The notes under the pieces are model-generated. The model was not told the DNA's origin. It was given only the letters and a program-made list of their open reading frames with translations, and searched no databases. From positions 56,100 to 120,099 of the forward strand of contig JAKSDI010000131.1 in the NCBI GenBank assembly GCA_022360175.1: DNA of 64,000 nt, written 5' to 3'. Position numbers and translations under genes: made by a program. Shown one piece after another: positions 45,701-55,163 of the stretch (positions within the stretch are counted from its first letter, which is position 1; each line of letters begins with the position of its first letter). The DNA is from Chitinophagales bacterium (GTDB lineage Bacteria > Bacteroidota > Bacteroidia > Chitinophagales > Saprospiraceae).

Positions 45701-48222
45701 GTACAAGCTTCTAATTCCAGATTAGAAGCAAAGATGGGCAGTTCTTCAACCATCACCGTTACAGTGGAATCACAGCCATTGAGAGCCGTATAAACGAAGT
45801 TGGTCGTATCACCTGGATTGAGAGTATTGCCATTATAATCTACTGTTTCCCCAGTGCAGGCTTGTAAATCCAATCCGGAAAAAGCATGGAAGAGCTCTAT
45901 AACATTCACAGTGACAACAGAGTCACAACCACTAAGGCTTGTCAATTGGAAATCTTGTTCATCTCCTGGAAATAGTTCTACTCCTTCATAAAATACAGAA
46001 GAGCCCGTACAGGCCTGTAATTCCTGGTCTGCTTCATAAGTATCCACAGATTGTACCATTACATTTACTACCGAATCACAGCCATTAATTGAAGAAAGTG
46101 TAAATGTCTGGGATTCTCCAGCAAGAAGAGGAGTACTCAGGTAATAAATGGTATCTCCTGCACAGGATGATAATTCTAAATCTGTATCATAGACCTCAAA
46201 AACATTAATGGTAACACTTTCTTCATCGTTTCCACAAATGTTGGATGCGGTGGCAGTATATGTAGTCGTAGTTAAAGGAGATATGTTTATGGTCTCTGTA
46301 GTTTCTGTATTACTCCATACAAAATCATCTTCATTGGCAACATTTACTGAAAGGCTTGTGCTTTCACCTTCACACAAATCATTTCCTGCATTCACTAGAT
46401 CAACTATGGGAAGTAAGGTTACTCCTACTGAAAAAGTAGTATCAATAACACCACATACATTTTCAACGGTAACCGTATAATCAGTAGGCATTATTGGACT
46501 AACAGTAATGGTTGAATCCGTAGCACCATTTGACCAGTATACAGTATCTGCTGCAAATGGCATGATCGCCATTGTTGCACTTTCACCTTCGCAAATATCC
46601 TCACTATCATCAGTGACCATTAAGTCGGGAGGATATAAGACGTCCACATTATAAGTGTGCATCACATCACCACAAGAATTAGATGCAGTTACTGTATAAC
46701 TACTGCTGGAATCAGGCATCACCGTAATATCAGGAGTTGTACTGCCCTCAGACCAGAGTATAGTATCCGTATCCATAATATTTATACTTAATGTAGTGCT
46801 ATCTCCTTCACAGATACTTTGGTCTGATGAAAGAGGAACAAGAGTTGGATAAGGATTAACTTGTACTGTGATGTCTCCACTTTCGCTTCCACACTGATTG
46901 GAGGCTGTAGCAGTAAAGATTTGAGTACTGGTAGGCATTACAGTAATACTTTCTCCTACATCTGAGTTGGACCAGCTTACCATATCTGCATTAGTGCCTG
47001 TAGCCGTTAAGCTGACATCATCTCCTTCACAGATAACATAAGTGTCAATAGGAATATCTATTTCAGGTAAAGGGATAACAGTAATCGTAACATCGGTTTC
47101 ATCATCACCACACTGATTGGAAGCAGAAGCGGTATAGGTCGTTGTTTCGTCAGGAGTTACAAAGATGGCTTGGAATGGTTCTCCATTTGACCAGGAGAAG
47201 TCAGTAGCGTCTAATGCTTCAACTTCTATTAGCACCTCTTCTCCCTGACAAATTGTTTGATCTCCTTCGATGACAAATATAATAGGCTCAGGAATTACGG
47301 TGACTTCTACCATCTCATCTACTGAGCCACATTGATTGGTGGCGGTGACTGTCACGAATTCTGTAAAAGGAGGGGTATAAACATTCGTATTGCCTACTGC
47401 TCCAGTTGACCAGGTGACCAGGTCCGCATTTTGTGTCACAGCACTTAGTGATATGGGCTGTCCGGCACATACTGTTACGGGCATGAGTGGATCAATACTA
47501 GGCATTGGATTTACCTGTATAAAAATAGAGGCCTGGGCTGGTTGACAACCATTATTGGCAGTAGCTACTAAAGTGAAACTTGCCTGTGGAAAAATAACGA
47601 TATCATTGCCGCTCATTCCATTAGACCAATTGACTGTAACATTAGCTCCTGTAGTGATTGCACTAACATTTAGAGGTTGTCCTGCACAAGCTGTCGCCAC
47701 TGGCAATATCATAATAGATGGAGGAAAACAGCCGCTGTATTCAGGCCCAGCACCATTATTATCATTTTGATCACAATTGCCTACTTCCTGCCCACCACCA
47801 GTCCAACTGGAAGGTTCTCCCATTACAACAACTTGTATATTGAAGGTTTGAGTAGGGTCCGTATTTGAGACGAAAAAAGGGCCAGAAGTGGGATTGCCCC
47901 ATTCTACCTGTCCGCCGTTTACAACAGCATTCAGCGTGGTACCATTAACACTTGTTAAACTGGCAGGGGTGACGCTTACAATACCACCAGGGGCATTTGT
48001 GTTAAACCAAAATCCCTGGGTGCCACCAAAAGTACCGCCAGGGTGATCACTTCCTGCAATGTGTATCGTTACATCTAGTGTAAAAGTCCCATCCCCATTA
48101 TCTGTCATACCATTGATCGTAAAACCTGAGCCATCACAGGCATACGTTTGAACAGCGGAAAAAAACATAAAAAGGGAACAAAACAATACGCGAATGAGAG
48201 AAGATAAGTAGTGCTTCTTCAT
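42763..48222 (-). CDS. giant surface protein with 16 cysteine-paired repeats and T9SS type B domain
   Basis: 1819 residues. After a signal peptide (1-28, ending VQTYA) comes an N-terminal domain and about seven Ig/PKD-like repeats of about 80 residues (CEGDSTTLSI...ILWSEGSTTPDITV pattern). They are followed by 16 repeats of about 50 residues (about 730-1530) with the frame LELQACTGTTVDYNGTTL...GDTTDFTL.A.NGCDSVVTV. Each has one Cys near each end, suggesting one disulfide per unit. SprB/HYR-like repeats and the CHU_C gliding-associated type B domain close it: VYIPNIFSPNGDGSNDFF ... WGEPVFETF ... WDGYFRGE. It should be exported by the T9SS. Probably an adhesin or fibre. Confidence 0.88.
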   Translation of the reverse strand: MKKHYLSSLIRVLFCSLFMFFSAVQTYACDGSGFTINGMTDNGDGTFTLDVTIHIAGSDHPGGTFGGTQGFWFNTNAPGGIVSVTPASLTSVNGTTLNAVVNGGQVEWGNPTSGPFFVSNTDPTQTFNIQVVVMGEPSSWTGGGQEVGNCDQNDNNGAGPEYSGCFPPSIMILPVATACAGQPLNVSAITTGANVTVNWSNGMSGNDIVIFPQASFTLVATANNGCQPAQASIFIQVNPMPSIDPLMPVTVCAGQPISLSAVTQNADLVTWSTGAVGNTNVYTPPFTEFVTVTATNQCGSVDEMVEVTVIPEPIIFVIEGDQTICQGEEVLIEVEALDATDFSWSNGEPFQAIFVTPDETTTYTASASNQCGDDETDVTITVIPLPEIDIPIDTYVICEGDDVSLTATGTNADMVSWSNSDVGESITVMPTSTQIFTATASNQCGSESGDITVQVNPYPTLVPLSSDQSICEGDSTTLSINIMDTDTILWSEGSTTPDITVMPDSSSSYTVTASNSCGDVMHTYNVDVLYPPDLMVTDDSEDICEGESATMAIMPFAADTVYWSNGATDSTITVSPIMPTDYTVTVENVCGVIDTTFSVGVTLLPIVDLVNAGNDLCEGESTSLSVNVANEDDFVWSNTETTETINISPLTTTTYTATASNICGNDEESVTINVFEVYDTDLELSSCAGDTIYYLSTPLLAGESQTFTLSSINGCDSVVNVMVQSVDTYEADQELQACTGSSVFYEGVELFPGDEQDFQLTSLSGCDSVVTVNVIELFHAFSGLDLQACTGETVDYNGNTLNPGDTTNFVYTALNGCDSTVTVMVEELPIFASNLELEACTGTTVDYEGTALNPGETMDFTFSAFNGCDSTVTVNVIELPIYDMDLAFIACPDESITYNGTDIAAGTSQSFTFTTFQGCDSVVNVTVNPLPTFTSTLTLEACTGTTVNYNGSTLSPGDTTDFTLSAFNGCDSVVTVIVEELPLAYSSMELEACTGTTVDYNGATLSPGDTMNFTFTAFNGCDSIVTITVAELPLFASDLELDACTGTTVDYNGTTLDPGAQQNFTLTALNGCDSTVNVTVIELPVFESDLALQACTGFTTTYNGTVLAPGDEQDFTLVALNGCDSVVHVTVEEVTTLESDLTLRTCPGSTINYDGTDLSAGDIEDFTFVSETGCDSIVTVTVTPYATYDEAIELQACTGTTADYNGNALLPGDTTDFLFSTINGCDSLVRVAVLELEVYEAPLMLEACPGSSVFYDGVELPAGTQQSFTFTANNGCDSTINVEVMVLPTFESDLELQACIGSTTTYNGVELSPGDQQSFTLDAFNGCDSVVNVSVVGIDIYETDLGLEACTGTTVTYDGTILQPGTDHTFTFTSQIGCDSLVYVSVEELLHASSSLDLQACEGTTITYNGTVLAPGDQQDFVYAAVNGCDSTVSVQVIGVENLTTSEPQIICAGDSIEIFGEMVKVAGSYSETYTSAQGCDSTHTVNLTVSPLPSISAEEEAACPDEENGIATLTASNGQAPYIYLWEDGNTHNHRDDLEFGSYTISVTDALGCMQTDIVSIDQHTLQYSPQASDISCYGANDGLIQINAQGSGLAYSLDGLNYTSSNTFTGLGPGTYNATIEDAFGCLYEAPGIVVEEPEELVVFLPEDEVIQVGDSVFVNAQSNGGDDLSYTWSPSDIINCDGCAAPHAQPLFTTYLSVMVQDSSNCTAEDRMLIIVERDRNVYIPNIFSPNGDGSNDFFYIHTDPGVISIRQFYIFNRWGEPVFETFNIQPNDPTKGWDGYFRGELMNSAVFTYMAELEFVDGEIILYSGDVILMR

Positions 48223-48603
48223 AGTATAGAGTGTGGTTAATTAGGTTGCTATCCGATTAATATTAATTTTTCACTCTACAGTAGATTGGCGTAGTAAAAA
48301 GGGGGATGTTGACGATAAGCGATATTTCCTATGTAAAGGTGGAATTTTTAGCAAAGTAACAAAAAATCATAGGGAATGCCAATATAAGTATGCAGGCATT
48401 AATAATTTAATTCGCGACAAAATTAGTAAATAAATATAATAATCTAATTAAATAATAATGTATGAAAATATAAGATATTGAAGTGAGTGATATGTCCTGG
48501 AAGCGATGAAATAGAAAATTTTAAAAAAAATTCACTTTTAGAAATCCAAATGATGAGAACATTCCGTAATTAGAAGTGAAAATGATAAAACCCGATATTA
48601 TAA
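48223..48603. other. divergent AT-rich intergenic region
   Basis: 381 bp with no gene seen. It must hold the promoters of the giant surface protein (left) and the TonB-dependent receptor (right). No clear TAnnTTTG box was picked out. The sequence is strongly AT-rich, with several A/T tracts. Confidence 0.4.
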
Positions 48604-50856
48604 ATGAAGAAACGACTACTTATTATCATCTGGATTTTTGGCGCAATAAATATTGCAGCCAAAGCTCATACAAGCCTAAATGGTATTGTTATGGATGCAG
48701 AAACAGGCCGCTCTCTTCCCGGAGCATTTGTAGTGTTAGAAAATACTAAACAACATGCAGTAACTAATGACCTGGGGTATTTTAGCTTTAATAATGCACC
48801 AGATTCTATTCTAACCTTATCAATATCATATATAGGTTACGAAACATTGAATATAAAAACTAGAGCAGAAGATGACCTGCAAAAGTTTACTTTGCAACCT
48901 ACAGTAATGTCTTTGCCTGCAGTAAATATTCGACCGGAATTGAGTGCAAATACAGCTTTAATTAATCAGATGGATATAAAAGCTCGTCCGATACGCAATG
49001 CACAGGAAATATTACAAATAGTACCAGGTTTGATGATTGCCCAGCATGCTGGAGGGGGAAAGGCCGAACAGATATTCCTACGAGGTTTTGATATTGATCA
49101 CGGTACAGACATAGCCTTATCTGTAGATGGAATACCCGTAAATATGGTCTCTCATGCCCATGGGCAGGGATATGCAGACTTACATTTCATTATCCCGGAA
49201 TTGATTGATGATGTAGATTATCAAAAAGGTACCTATGATGCATCTATCGGAAACTTTGCCACTGCCGGAGCAATTCAGTTTAATACGTTAAATACTTTAT
49301 CGGACAATTTTGTAAAGCTGGAGGCTGGACAATACAATACGTTTAGAGCTGTAGCTGGATTGCAGTTGATAGGAGGAAATAACGCAGAACAGAAAGAAAA
49401 AGCCTATATCGCTTCTGCTTATGAGTTTTCAGATGGTTACTTTGAAGCTTCTCAGAATTTTTTCCGCTTTAATATGTTAGGAAAGTATCAAAATCAGATT
49501 ACTGATACAGAGATAATTAGGTTGGGAGTATCTACATTTGCCAGCGAGTGGGATGCCTCTGGCCAAATTCCCGAAAGGGCAGTAAAACAAGGATTGATTA
49601 GCCGTTTTGGTGCTATTGATGATACAGAAGGAGGACAAACAAGCCGCACTAATATTAATGTAGAGCACATTAAAATGTTGACGTCTCATTCTGTTTTGCA
49701 GACGCAGGCATATTATACCAGGTATCAATTTTTGTTATTTTTCAATTTTACCTTTTTTGACCAAGATCCGATTAATGGAGATCAGATACGCCAGCAAGAA
49801 AATCGCCATTTGTTAGGCCTGAATACTTCTTTGGTGCACGATCATGAATTATTCAATATGCCTTCTAAATTGGAAGGAGGGATTCAGATGCGTTTTGATG
49901 CGATACAGGATAATGAACTATCTCGTACTCTTAACAGAGAAGCAACATTGAGTAGAATGTCATTGGGAGATGTCAGGGAAACAAATGTAGGCGTTTTTCT
50001 TTCCGAAAGTTTTCGCATAACAGATCGTTTACAGTCAACTATAGGAACGAGAATGGACTTTTTCCGCTTTCAATATGAAGACGAACTGGTAGCCGAATAC
50101 AATCCTCTTTCGGAAACAAAAAGCATTTTGTCACCTAAGTTGAATATGTCCTACAGGTTGAGCCGAGGAATACAGTTCAACCTGCAATCTGGCTTAGGTT
50201 TTCATTCTAATGATACACGGGTAGTAGTAGCTCAGGAAGGGCTTGATATATTACCAAGAGCATATGAAACCGAATTCACTGCCATCACAAAACCATCGGA
50301 TCACCTTATTGCTACTATTGGCTTATGGCGATTGCGATTGGATCAGGAATTTGTGTACGTAGGAGATGAAGGAATTGTAGAGCCCAGTGGTGAGAGTTTG
50401 CGAAAAGGGATAGATGCTTCTATACGCTATCAGCCTTTTCAATGGTTGCAAATGGATACAGATGTTAATTATGTATTACCAAGGGCTATTGGAGAAGAAG
50501 ATGGAGCAGATTATATACCACTAGCACCTATCTTTACGAGTACAGGAGGAGTGAAAATAGATGTACAGGAAGGATTTGGCCTTAGCCTGAGATATCGCTA
50601 CATGGATCAACGCCCTGCTAATGAAGATTATACAATTACAGCGGATGGTTATTTTTTACTGGATGCTGCGGTACATTATCGAAAGAATAAAATAGAAGTT
50701 GGGTTTAGTGCCCAAAATTTACTCAATGAAGAATGGAAAGAAGCACAGTTTGCTACCACTTCTCGCTTGCAGGGAGAACCTGAAGCGGTAACAGAGATAC
50801 ATTATACACCTGGATCGCCCTTTTTTGCCCGAGCATATGCTACTTGGTATTTTTAG
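48604..50856 (+). CDS. TonB-dependent receptor with carboxypeptidase-regulatory-like N-terminal domain
   Basis: 750 residues. A signal peptide (1-21) precedes a carboxypeptidase-D regulatory-like domain (about 23-100: LNGIVMDAETGRSLPGAFVVLENT, LTLSISYIGYETL). The plug domain (about 120-225) has AQEILQIVPGLMIAQHAGGGKAEQIFLRGFD and DGIPVNMVSHAHGQGYADLH. A 22-strand barrel ends in ATWYF, with Phe last as in outer-membrane proteins. The His-rich SHAHGQGYAD loop of the plug is shared by a group of receptors. It imports an iron complex, metal, vitamin or glycan; no SusD partner follows, so not a SusCD pair. Two DUF4331 genes lie downstream. Confidence 0.92.
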   Translation: MKKRLLIIIWIFGAINIAAKAHTSLNGIVMDAETGRSLPGAFVVLENTKQHAVTNDLGYFSFNNAPDSILTLSISYIGYETLNIKTRAEDDLQKFTLQPTVMSLPAVNIRPELSANTALINQMDIKARPIRNAQEILQIVPGLMIAQHAGGGKAEQIFLRGFDIDHGTDIALSVDGIPVNMVSHAHGQGYADLHFIIPELIDDVDYQKGTYDASIGNFATAGAIQFNTLNTLSDNFVKLEAGQYNTFRAVAGLQLIGGNNAEQKEKAYIASAYEFSDGYFEASQNFFRFNMLGKYQNQITDTEIIRLGVSTFASEWDASGQIPERAVKQGLISRFGAIDDTEGGQTSRTNINVEHIKMLTSHSVLQTQAYYTRYQFLLFFNFTFFDQDPINGDQIRQQENRHLLGLNTSLVHDHELFNMPSKLEGGIQMRFDAIQDNELSRTLNREATLSRMSLGDVRETNVGVFLSESFRITDRLQSTIGTRMDFFRFQYEDELVAEYNPLSETKSILSPKLNMSYRLSRGIQFNLQSGLGFHSNDTRVVVAQEGLDILPRAYETEFTAITKPSDHLIATIGLWRLRLDQEFVYVGDEGIVEPSGESLRKGIDASIRYQPFQWLQMDTDVNYVLPRAIGEEDGADYIPLAPIFTSTGGVKIDVQEGFGLSLRYRYMDQRPANEDYTITADGYFLLDAAVHYRKNKIEVGFSAQNLLNEEWKEAQFATTSRLQGEPEAVTEIHYTPGSPFFARAYATWYF

Positions 50857-50925
50857 TGCTTTGTGAAGTTTGAAACGCTGAGTACTATTAGAATAATGAT
50901 TTCGGAGGAAGTTGTATTATTTGTA

Positions 50926-50991
50926 CGACTTCATCCGAAGTCGAAACGCTACTCTGAACATTTTCAATAAACTTCCGACTTCTCCGAAGTC
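50926..50991 (-). repeat. two-hairpin palindromic dispersed element, copy 2 (inverted)
   Basis: CGACTTCATCCGAAGTCG (50926-50943) and GACTTCTCCGAAGTC (50977-50991), with CAATAAACTTC between. Read on the minus strand it matches the copy at 63147-63213, including the TTTATTGAA stretch of the spacer. The gap from 50857 to 51136 holds no other structure I could identify. Confidence 0.65.
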
Positions 50992-51136
50992 TCTATCCTT
51001 CATTTTAGCATTAATGAAGCACTAGGTCTATAGTATAATTTAGAAGTCATATACATCCCGGATTTTGAGATTAGATGCTTTTCAGATGTACCTGAAGAAG
51101 CCCGGGATTTTTATTTCAATATCAAAATTCTTTACA

Positions 51137-52870
51137 ATGAAGCTTTTACAACACATGAAGGCATTAATGGCAACGGTAGCTCTTATAATGAGTCTGACCT
51201 ATAATCTCAATGCCTCCAGTCATCGGGAAGCTCCTCTTATCGCCAATGATCCACTGGCTGATAATACGGATTTGTATGCTTTTCGTAGCCCGGATAACCC
51301 AAATATGATTACCATTATTGCCAATTATATTCCAGCAGAATTACCCCATGGTGGCCCTAACTATTACTCCTTTGGTGAGAATATTCGCTATGAAATTCAC
51401 ATTGATAATGATGTGAGCATTCCTGGTGATGAGATTATTTATCGATTTACTTTTCAAAAAGAAAATGAAGACCCAACTACCTTTTTCAATATTCGCCTGG
51501 GAGCGCAAAACCTCAAAACAACCTATACCATGGAACGAAGTATAGATGGCGGGGTGTCATTCGAAGTACTCCTATCTAATGGTATAGTGCCTCCGCCTAA
51601 TATTGGCCCTCGTTCTATAGAGAGTGGTGTCGGTTTAGGAGCTACGGGCTATGAGTCGCTTATTAGTGAAGCGATTACTATGAGCAGTAGTGGTGAGCGT
51701 GTTTACTGTGGGCCTTCAGATGATCCTTTTTATGTGGATTTAGGAGGGATTTTTGATTTGGGTAATGCCCCTCGTCAAAATGGACCATCAAGAGATGGAC
51801 TGGCTGAATATAATGTACATTCTATAGCGATTCAAATACCAATTGCAACACTCTTAAAGGATGGTGCATCATCACAAGCTGCTAATATTCTGGATGGAGA
51901 TTATGTAATTGGTATCTGGGCATCTGCCAGTCGCCTTTCTGTACGCACTTTAAGTAATAGTGGTGCCGCACCTATGGATAGCGGAGACTGGATTCAGGTT
52001 TCTCGTTTGGGAATGCCATTGACCAATGAAGTAGTCATACCCATTGGCATGAAAGATTACTGGAATTCTATTACACCTTATGATGAGCTAGGAGATACGG
52101 CTCTAGATGGATTTTTCTACAATCCTGAATTGGTCTTGTATATGGATGATGATTTGTTTGGTAGTGCAGTGCCAGCTTTTACCCCATTACGCATACAGCG
52201 CAATTCTTTACAACGCTTTGATTTTGGAAATGGGCAGGATGGATTGTATGGTTTGAAAGGCTTGCCAGCAGTAGCAGGCACTGCTCTGGACGATGCTATA
52301 TTTGGTACTTTATTGCTACCTGGGCCGGGAATGCCTCGCTCTGTTGATCTTTGGCCAATCTTCCATACAGGAGTGCCCAATTTCCCTCCATATCAATTAG
52401 CTACAGGTAAAGCTGGCAACCCATTAGCAGAAGGAAAGCCTTTCATCAATAACTTCCTTCCTAATGGTGGAGATATGCTTCGTTTGAATATGGCTACTCC
52501 TGTTACAGATCGGGATGATCCCAACTTTAGCAACCTGGGGATTATCCAGGCGGCAGTGCTTGGCCTTACTGATCCTGCTTATAATAGCACAACAGCCCTG
52601 GAGTTTATCCCAAACATGGATGGCTTTCCTAATGGGCGCCGACTGGAAGATGATGTTACACGCATTGAGCTACAGGTAGTAGCTGGGGTAACTTTGGCTG
52701 CTATTGGCTTATGGTATGATGATTATACCGCTGGTGATGCCAATCCACTTACTCAGGATCTATTAGATGTGCTGACGTATAGCACTGGAGTTGAAACGAA
52801 TGACAAGGCGTTTAAAAATGAATTTCCTTATCTGGCTGCACCATGGAGTGGGACAGAAACAGGGATGTAG
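51137..52870 (+). CDS. DUF4331 secreted protein without sorting domain
   Basis: 577 residues from the Met at 51137, which heads a signal peptide (MKLLQHMKALMATVALIMSL); the frame opens 24 codons earlier at 51065 with unconvincing sequence. The mature start is SSHREAPLIANDPLADNTDLYAF, the signature of DUF4331. Further blocks are GENIRYEIHIDNDVSIPGDEI, NEVVIPIGMKDYWNSI, LLLPGPGMPRSVDLWPIFHTGVPN and FPNGRRLEDDVTRIELQ. It stops soon after EFPYLAAPWSG, where the neighbour continues into a type A sorting domain. So it is probably periplasmic or released rather than T9SS-anchored. Function of DUF4331 is unknown. Confidence 0.88.
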   Translation: MKLLQHMKALMATVALIMSLTYNLNASSHREAPLIANDPLADNTDLYAFRSPDNPNMITIIANYIPAELPHGGPNYYSFGENIRYEIHIDNDVSIPGDEIIYRFTFQKENEDPTTFFNIRLGAQNLKTTYTMERSIDGGVSFEVLLSNGIVPPPNIGPRSIESGVGLGATGYESLISEAITMSSSGERVYCGPSDDPFYVDLGGIFDLGNAPRQNGPSRDGLAEYNVHSIAIQIPIATLLKDGASSQAANILDGDYVIGIWASASRLSVRTLSNSGAAPMDSGDWIQVSRLGMPLTNEVVIPIGMKDYWNSITPYDELGDTALDGFFYNPELVLYMDDDLFGSAVPAFTPLRIQRNSLQRFDFGNGQDGLYGLKGLPAVAGTALDDAIFGTLLLPGPGMPRSVDLWPIFHTGVPNFPPYQLATGKAGNPLAEGKPFINNFLPNGGDMLRLNMATPVTDRDDPNFSNLGIIQAAVLGLTDPAYNSTTALEFIPNMDGFPNGRRLEDDVTRIELQVVAGVTLAAIGLWYDDYTAGDANPLTQDLLDVLTYSTGVETNDKAFKNEFPYLAAPWSGTETGM

Positions 52871-52933
52871 GGCAAGTAATGAATGCCTCGCTATAAATCT
52901 GTAAAAACGAATTGAAATCCTAAAATAAATTCA

Positions 52934-54997
52934 ATGATGAATATTAATAAACTGATCATATTAAGCTTGTTGGTAGCTTTCTGTATGGGAAGCTTCAGCA
53001 TTTCCTCTTTTGCATCAAGCCATCGGGAAGCACCTCTAATTTCTAATGACCCATTGGCCGATAATGTCGATTTATATGCTTTTCGGAATCCGCGAAATCC
53101 GCGAAATATTGTAATTGTTGCTACCTATGTCCCGATGCAATTGCCTCATGGCGGTCCCAACTATTACCAGTTTGGTGAAAACATTCGATATGAAATCCAT
53201 ATAGATAATAATGCCTCTTCCCCTGGTGATGAAATTATTTATCGGTTTACTTTCCAGCAGGTAAATGAAGACCCCACTACCTTTTTTAATATTCGTTTAG
53301 GTAAGCAAAATCTTAAAACAACCTATACGATGGAAAAAAGTACAAATGGTGGTGCCAGTTTTATTCCGATTTTAGTCAATGCTAAAGTACCTCCTCCTCG
53401 TATAGGAGACCGTTCCATTGAATCAGGCGTAGGCCTGGGAACGGGGTATGGAGATCTTTTTAGAGCCGCTATTCGTAAAACGCATACTGGTGAAGGCGTT
53501 TTTTGTGGTACTGTTGATGACCCATTCTTTGTTGACCTAGGAGGTGTTTTTGACTTAGGAGATGCTCCACGTCAAAACGCTACGCCACGAGATGGCCTTG
53601 CATGTATGAATACAAGCGCAATCGCTTTGGAAATTCCGATTGCTTATCTAAGAAAAAGCGGAGCAGGGCCTGTTGAAAATATTCTGGACCCTGATTATGT
53701 AATTGGAGTATGGGCATCTGCTAGCCGTCCGCGTATTCGCACTCTAGAGCCAGGAGACATTTCTTATGATGGAGATTGGGTACAGGTATCTCGCCTGGGT
53801 ATGCCATTGACTAATGAAGTTGTCATTCCGGTTGGCATGAAGGATTACTGGAATGCTATCACACCCTATGATGAATTGACGGATACGGTCTTAGACCAAT
53901 ACTTCTATAATCCTGAATTAGGATTGTATATGGATGATGATTTATTTGGCGGTGCTGTTCCCGCTTTTGCACCATTACGTATACAACGCAATTCATTACA
54001 AGCATTTGATTTTGGAAATGGGCAAGATGGCCTATATCCTTTGAAAGGAAGTGCCGCCGTAGAAGGAACTGCATTGGATGATGATGTTTTTGGTACCCTG
54101 TTGTTGCCTGGGCCTGGTATGCCACGTTCGGTAGACCTATGGCCTACTTTCCATACAGGGGTGCCTAATGTACGACCTTATCAGCTGGCTACGGGCAAAA
54201 ATGGCGATCCCTTAGCTGCTGGTAAGCCCTTTATTCACAATTTTTTACCTAATGGGGGAGATATGTTGCGCCTGAATATGGCAGTACCACCTACCCCGCG
54301 AAACCATCCTGATTTCAGTTCACTGGGATTAATCCAGGCGGCAGTTTTAGGCCTGACCAATCCAGAGTATAATGATAATACTGATTTGGAATGGATTCCA
54401 AATATGGATGGTTTCCCTAATGGGCGTCGCATGGAGGATGATGTAACTCGTATTGAATTGCAGGCTGTATCGGGAGTCGTATTAGCCGCGATAGGCCTTT
54501 GGTATGATGATTATACTGCTGGTGATGCTAATCCTGTTACACAAGATTTACTGGATGTGCTGACCTATACCACAGGTGTGGAAGAAAACGATAAGGCTTT
54601 CATTAATGGATTCCCATTTGTAGGAACTCCTTTTGCAGGTGATAGTGAATGTAGTGGAGCCGTGCCGGGCGCTATGGGCAACCTGGGAATCGCTCCATTG
54701 AATATGGGGAATACGCAATTGGAAACAATGGAGCAGATAGCTATTGCAAACTATCCAAATCCATTCGAAAATGAAACTACTGTACGTTTTCAAATAGAGA
54801 AAGCAGGGCATATTAATCTGGCTATTTATGATGTAAGTGGCAAGCAATTATCGGTATTGGCTAATGAATACCTGGAAGCTGGTATATACGATAGAAAATG
54901 GAATGCAACAAATCAAGCGAAAGGCATTTACTTCGCCCGCATTATGAATAAGGCTGGTGAAGTAGTACAAGTACATAAACTACTTAAGTCCAATTAA
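52934..54997 (+). CDS. DUF4331 protein with T9SS type A sorting domain
   Basis: 687 residues. A signal peptide (about 1-27, ending SSFA) is followed by the same DUF4331 core as the upstream gene, block for block (SSHREAPLISNDPLADNVDLYAF through FPNGRRMEDDVTRIELQ). It then extends by about 85 residues: a linker (SECSGAVPGAMGNLG) and a type A sorting domain with IANYPNPFENETTVRFQI, LAIYDVSGKQL and AKGIYFARIMNKAGEVVQVHKLL. It starts 63 nt after the upstream stop, so a tandem duplication in one transcript. Surface-exported via T9SS by its C-domain. Ligand unknown. Confidence 0.9.
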   Translation: MMNINKLIILSLLVAFCMGSFSISSFASSHREAPLISNDPLADNVDLYAFRNPRNPRNIVIVATYVPMQLPHGGPNYYQFGENIRYEIHIDNNASSPGDEIIYRFTFQQVNEDPTTFFNIRLGKQNLKTTYTMEKSTNGGASFIPILVNAKVPPPRIGDRSIESGVGLGTGYGDLFRAAIRKTHTGEGVFCGTVDDPFFVDLGGVFDLGDAPRQNATPRDGLACMNTSAIALEIPIAYLRKSGAGPVENILDPDYVIGVWASASRPRIRTLEPGDISYDGDWVQVSRLGMPLTNEVVIPVGMKDYWNAITPYDELTDTVLDQYFYNPELGLYMDDDLFGGAVPAFAPLRIQRNSLQAFDFGNGQDGLYPLKGSAAVEGTALDDDVFGTLLLPGPGMPRSVDLWPTFHTGVPNVRPYQLATGKNGDPLAAGKPFIHNFLPNGGDMLRLNMAVPPTPRNHPDFSSLGLIQAAVLGLTNPEYNDNTDLEWIPNMDGFPNGRRMEDDVTRIELQAVSGVVLAAIGLWYDDYTAGDANPVTQDLLDVLTYTTGVEENDKAFINGFPFVGTPFAGDSECSGAVPGAMGNLGIAPLNMGNTQLETMEQIAIANYPNPFENETTVRFQIEKAGHINLAIYDVSGKQLSVLANEYLEAGIYDRKWNATNQAKGIYFARIMNKAGEVVQVHKLLKSN

Positions 54998-55013
54998 GGG
55001 AGACTATATTTTT

Positions 55014-55133
55014 GAGGCTATCTCATAGGCTTAGCTTCCGCAGGCTTCCCAGAATTGTACAGGTATAATCTGTGAAACCTCTGGCTTGTGAGGTATGCAG
55101 GAATAAATAAGAATGATCTTTTGAGATAGCCTC
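55014..55133. repeat. 12-bp inverted repeat spanning the DUF4331-TPR gap
   Basis: GAGGCTATCTCA (55014-55025) and its complement (55122-55133) enclose 96 nt of non-coding DNA; the right arm is followed by TTTTT, so it could act as a terminator or attenuator before the TPR gene. It might also be a small mobile-element remnant. Confidence 0.4.
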
Positions 55134-55163
55134 TTTTTATCATCCTTGCAAAAACAACCAAAA

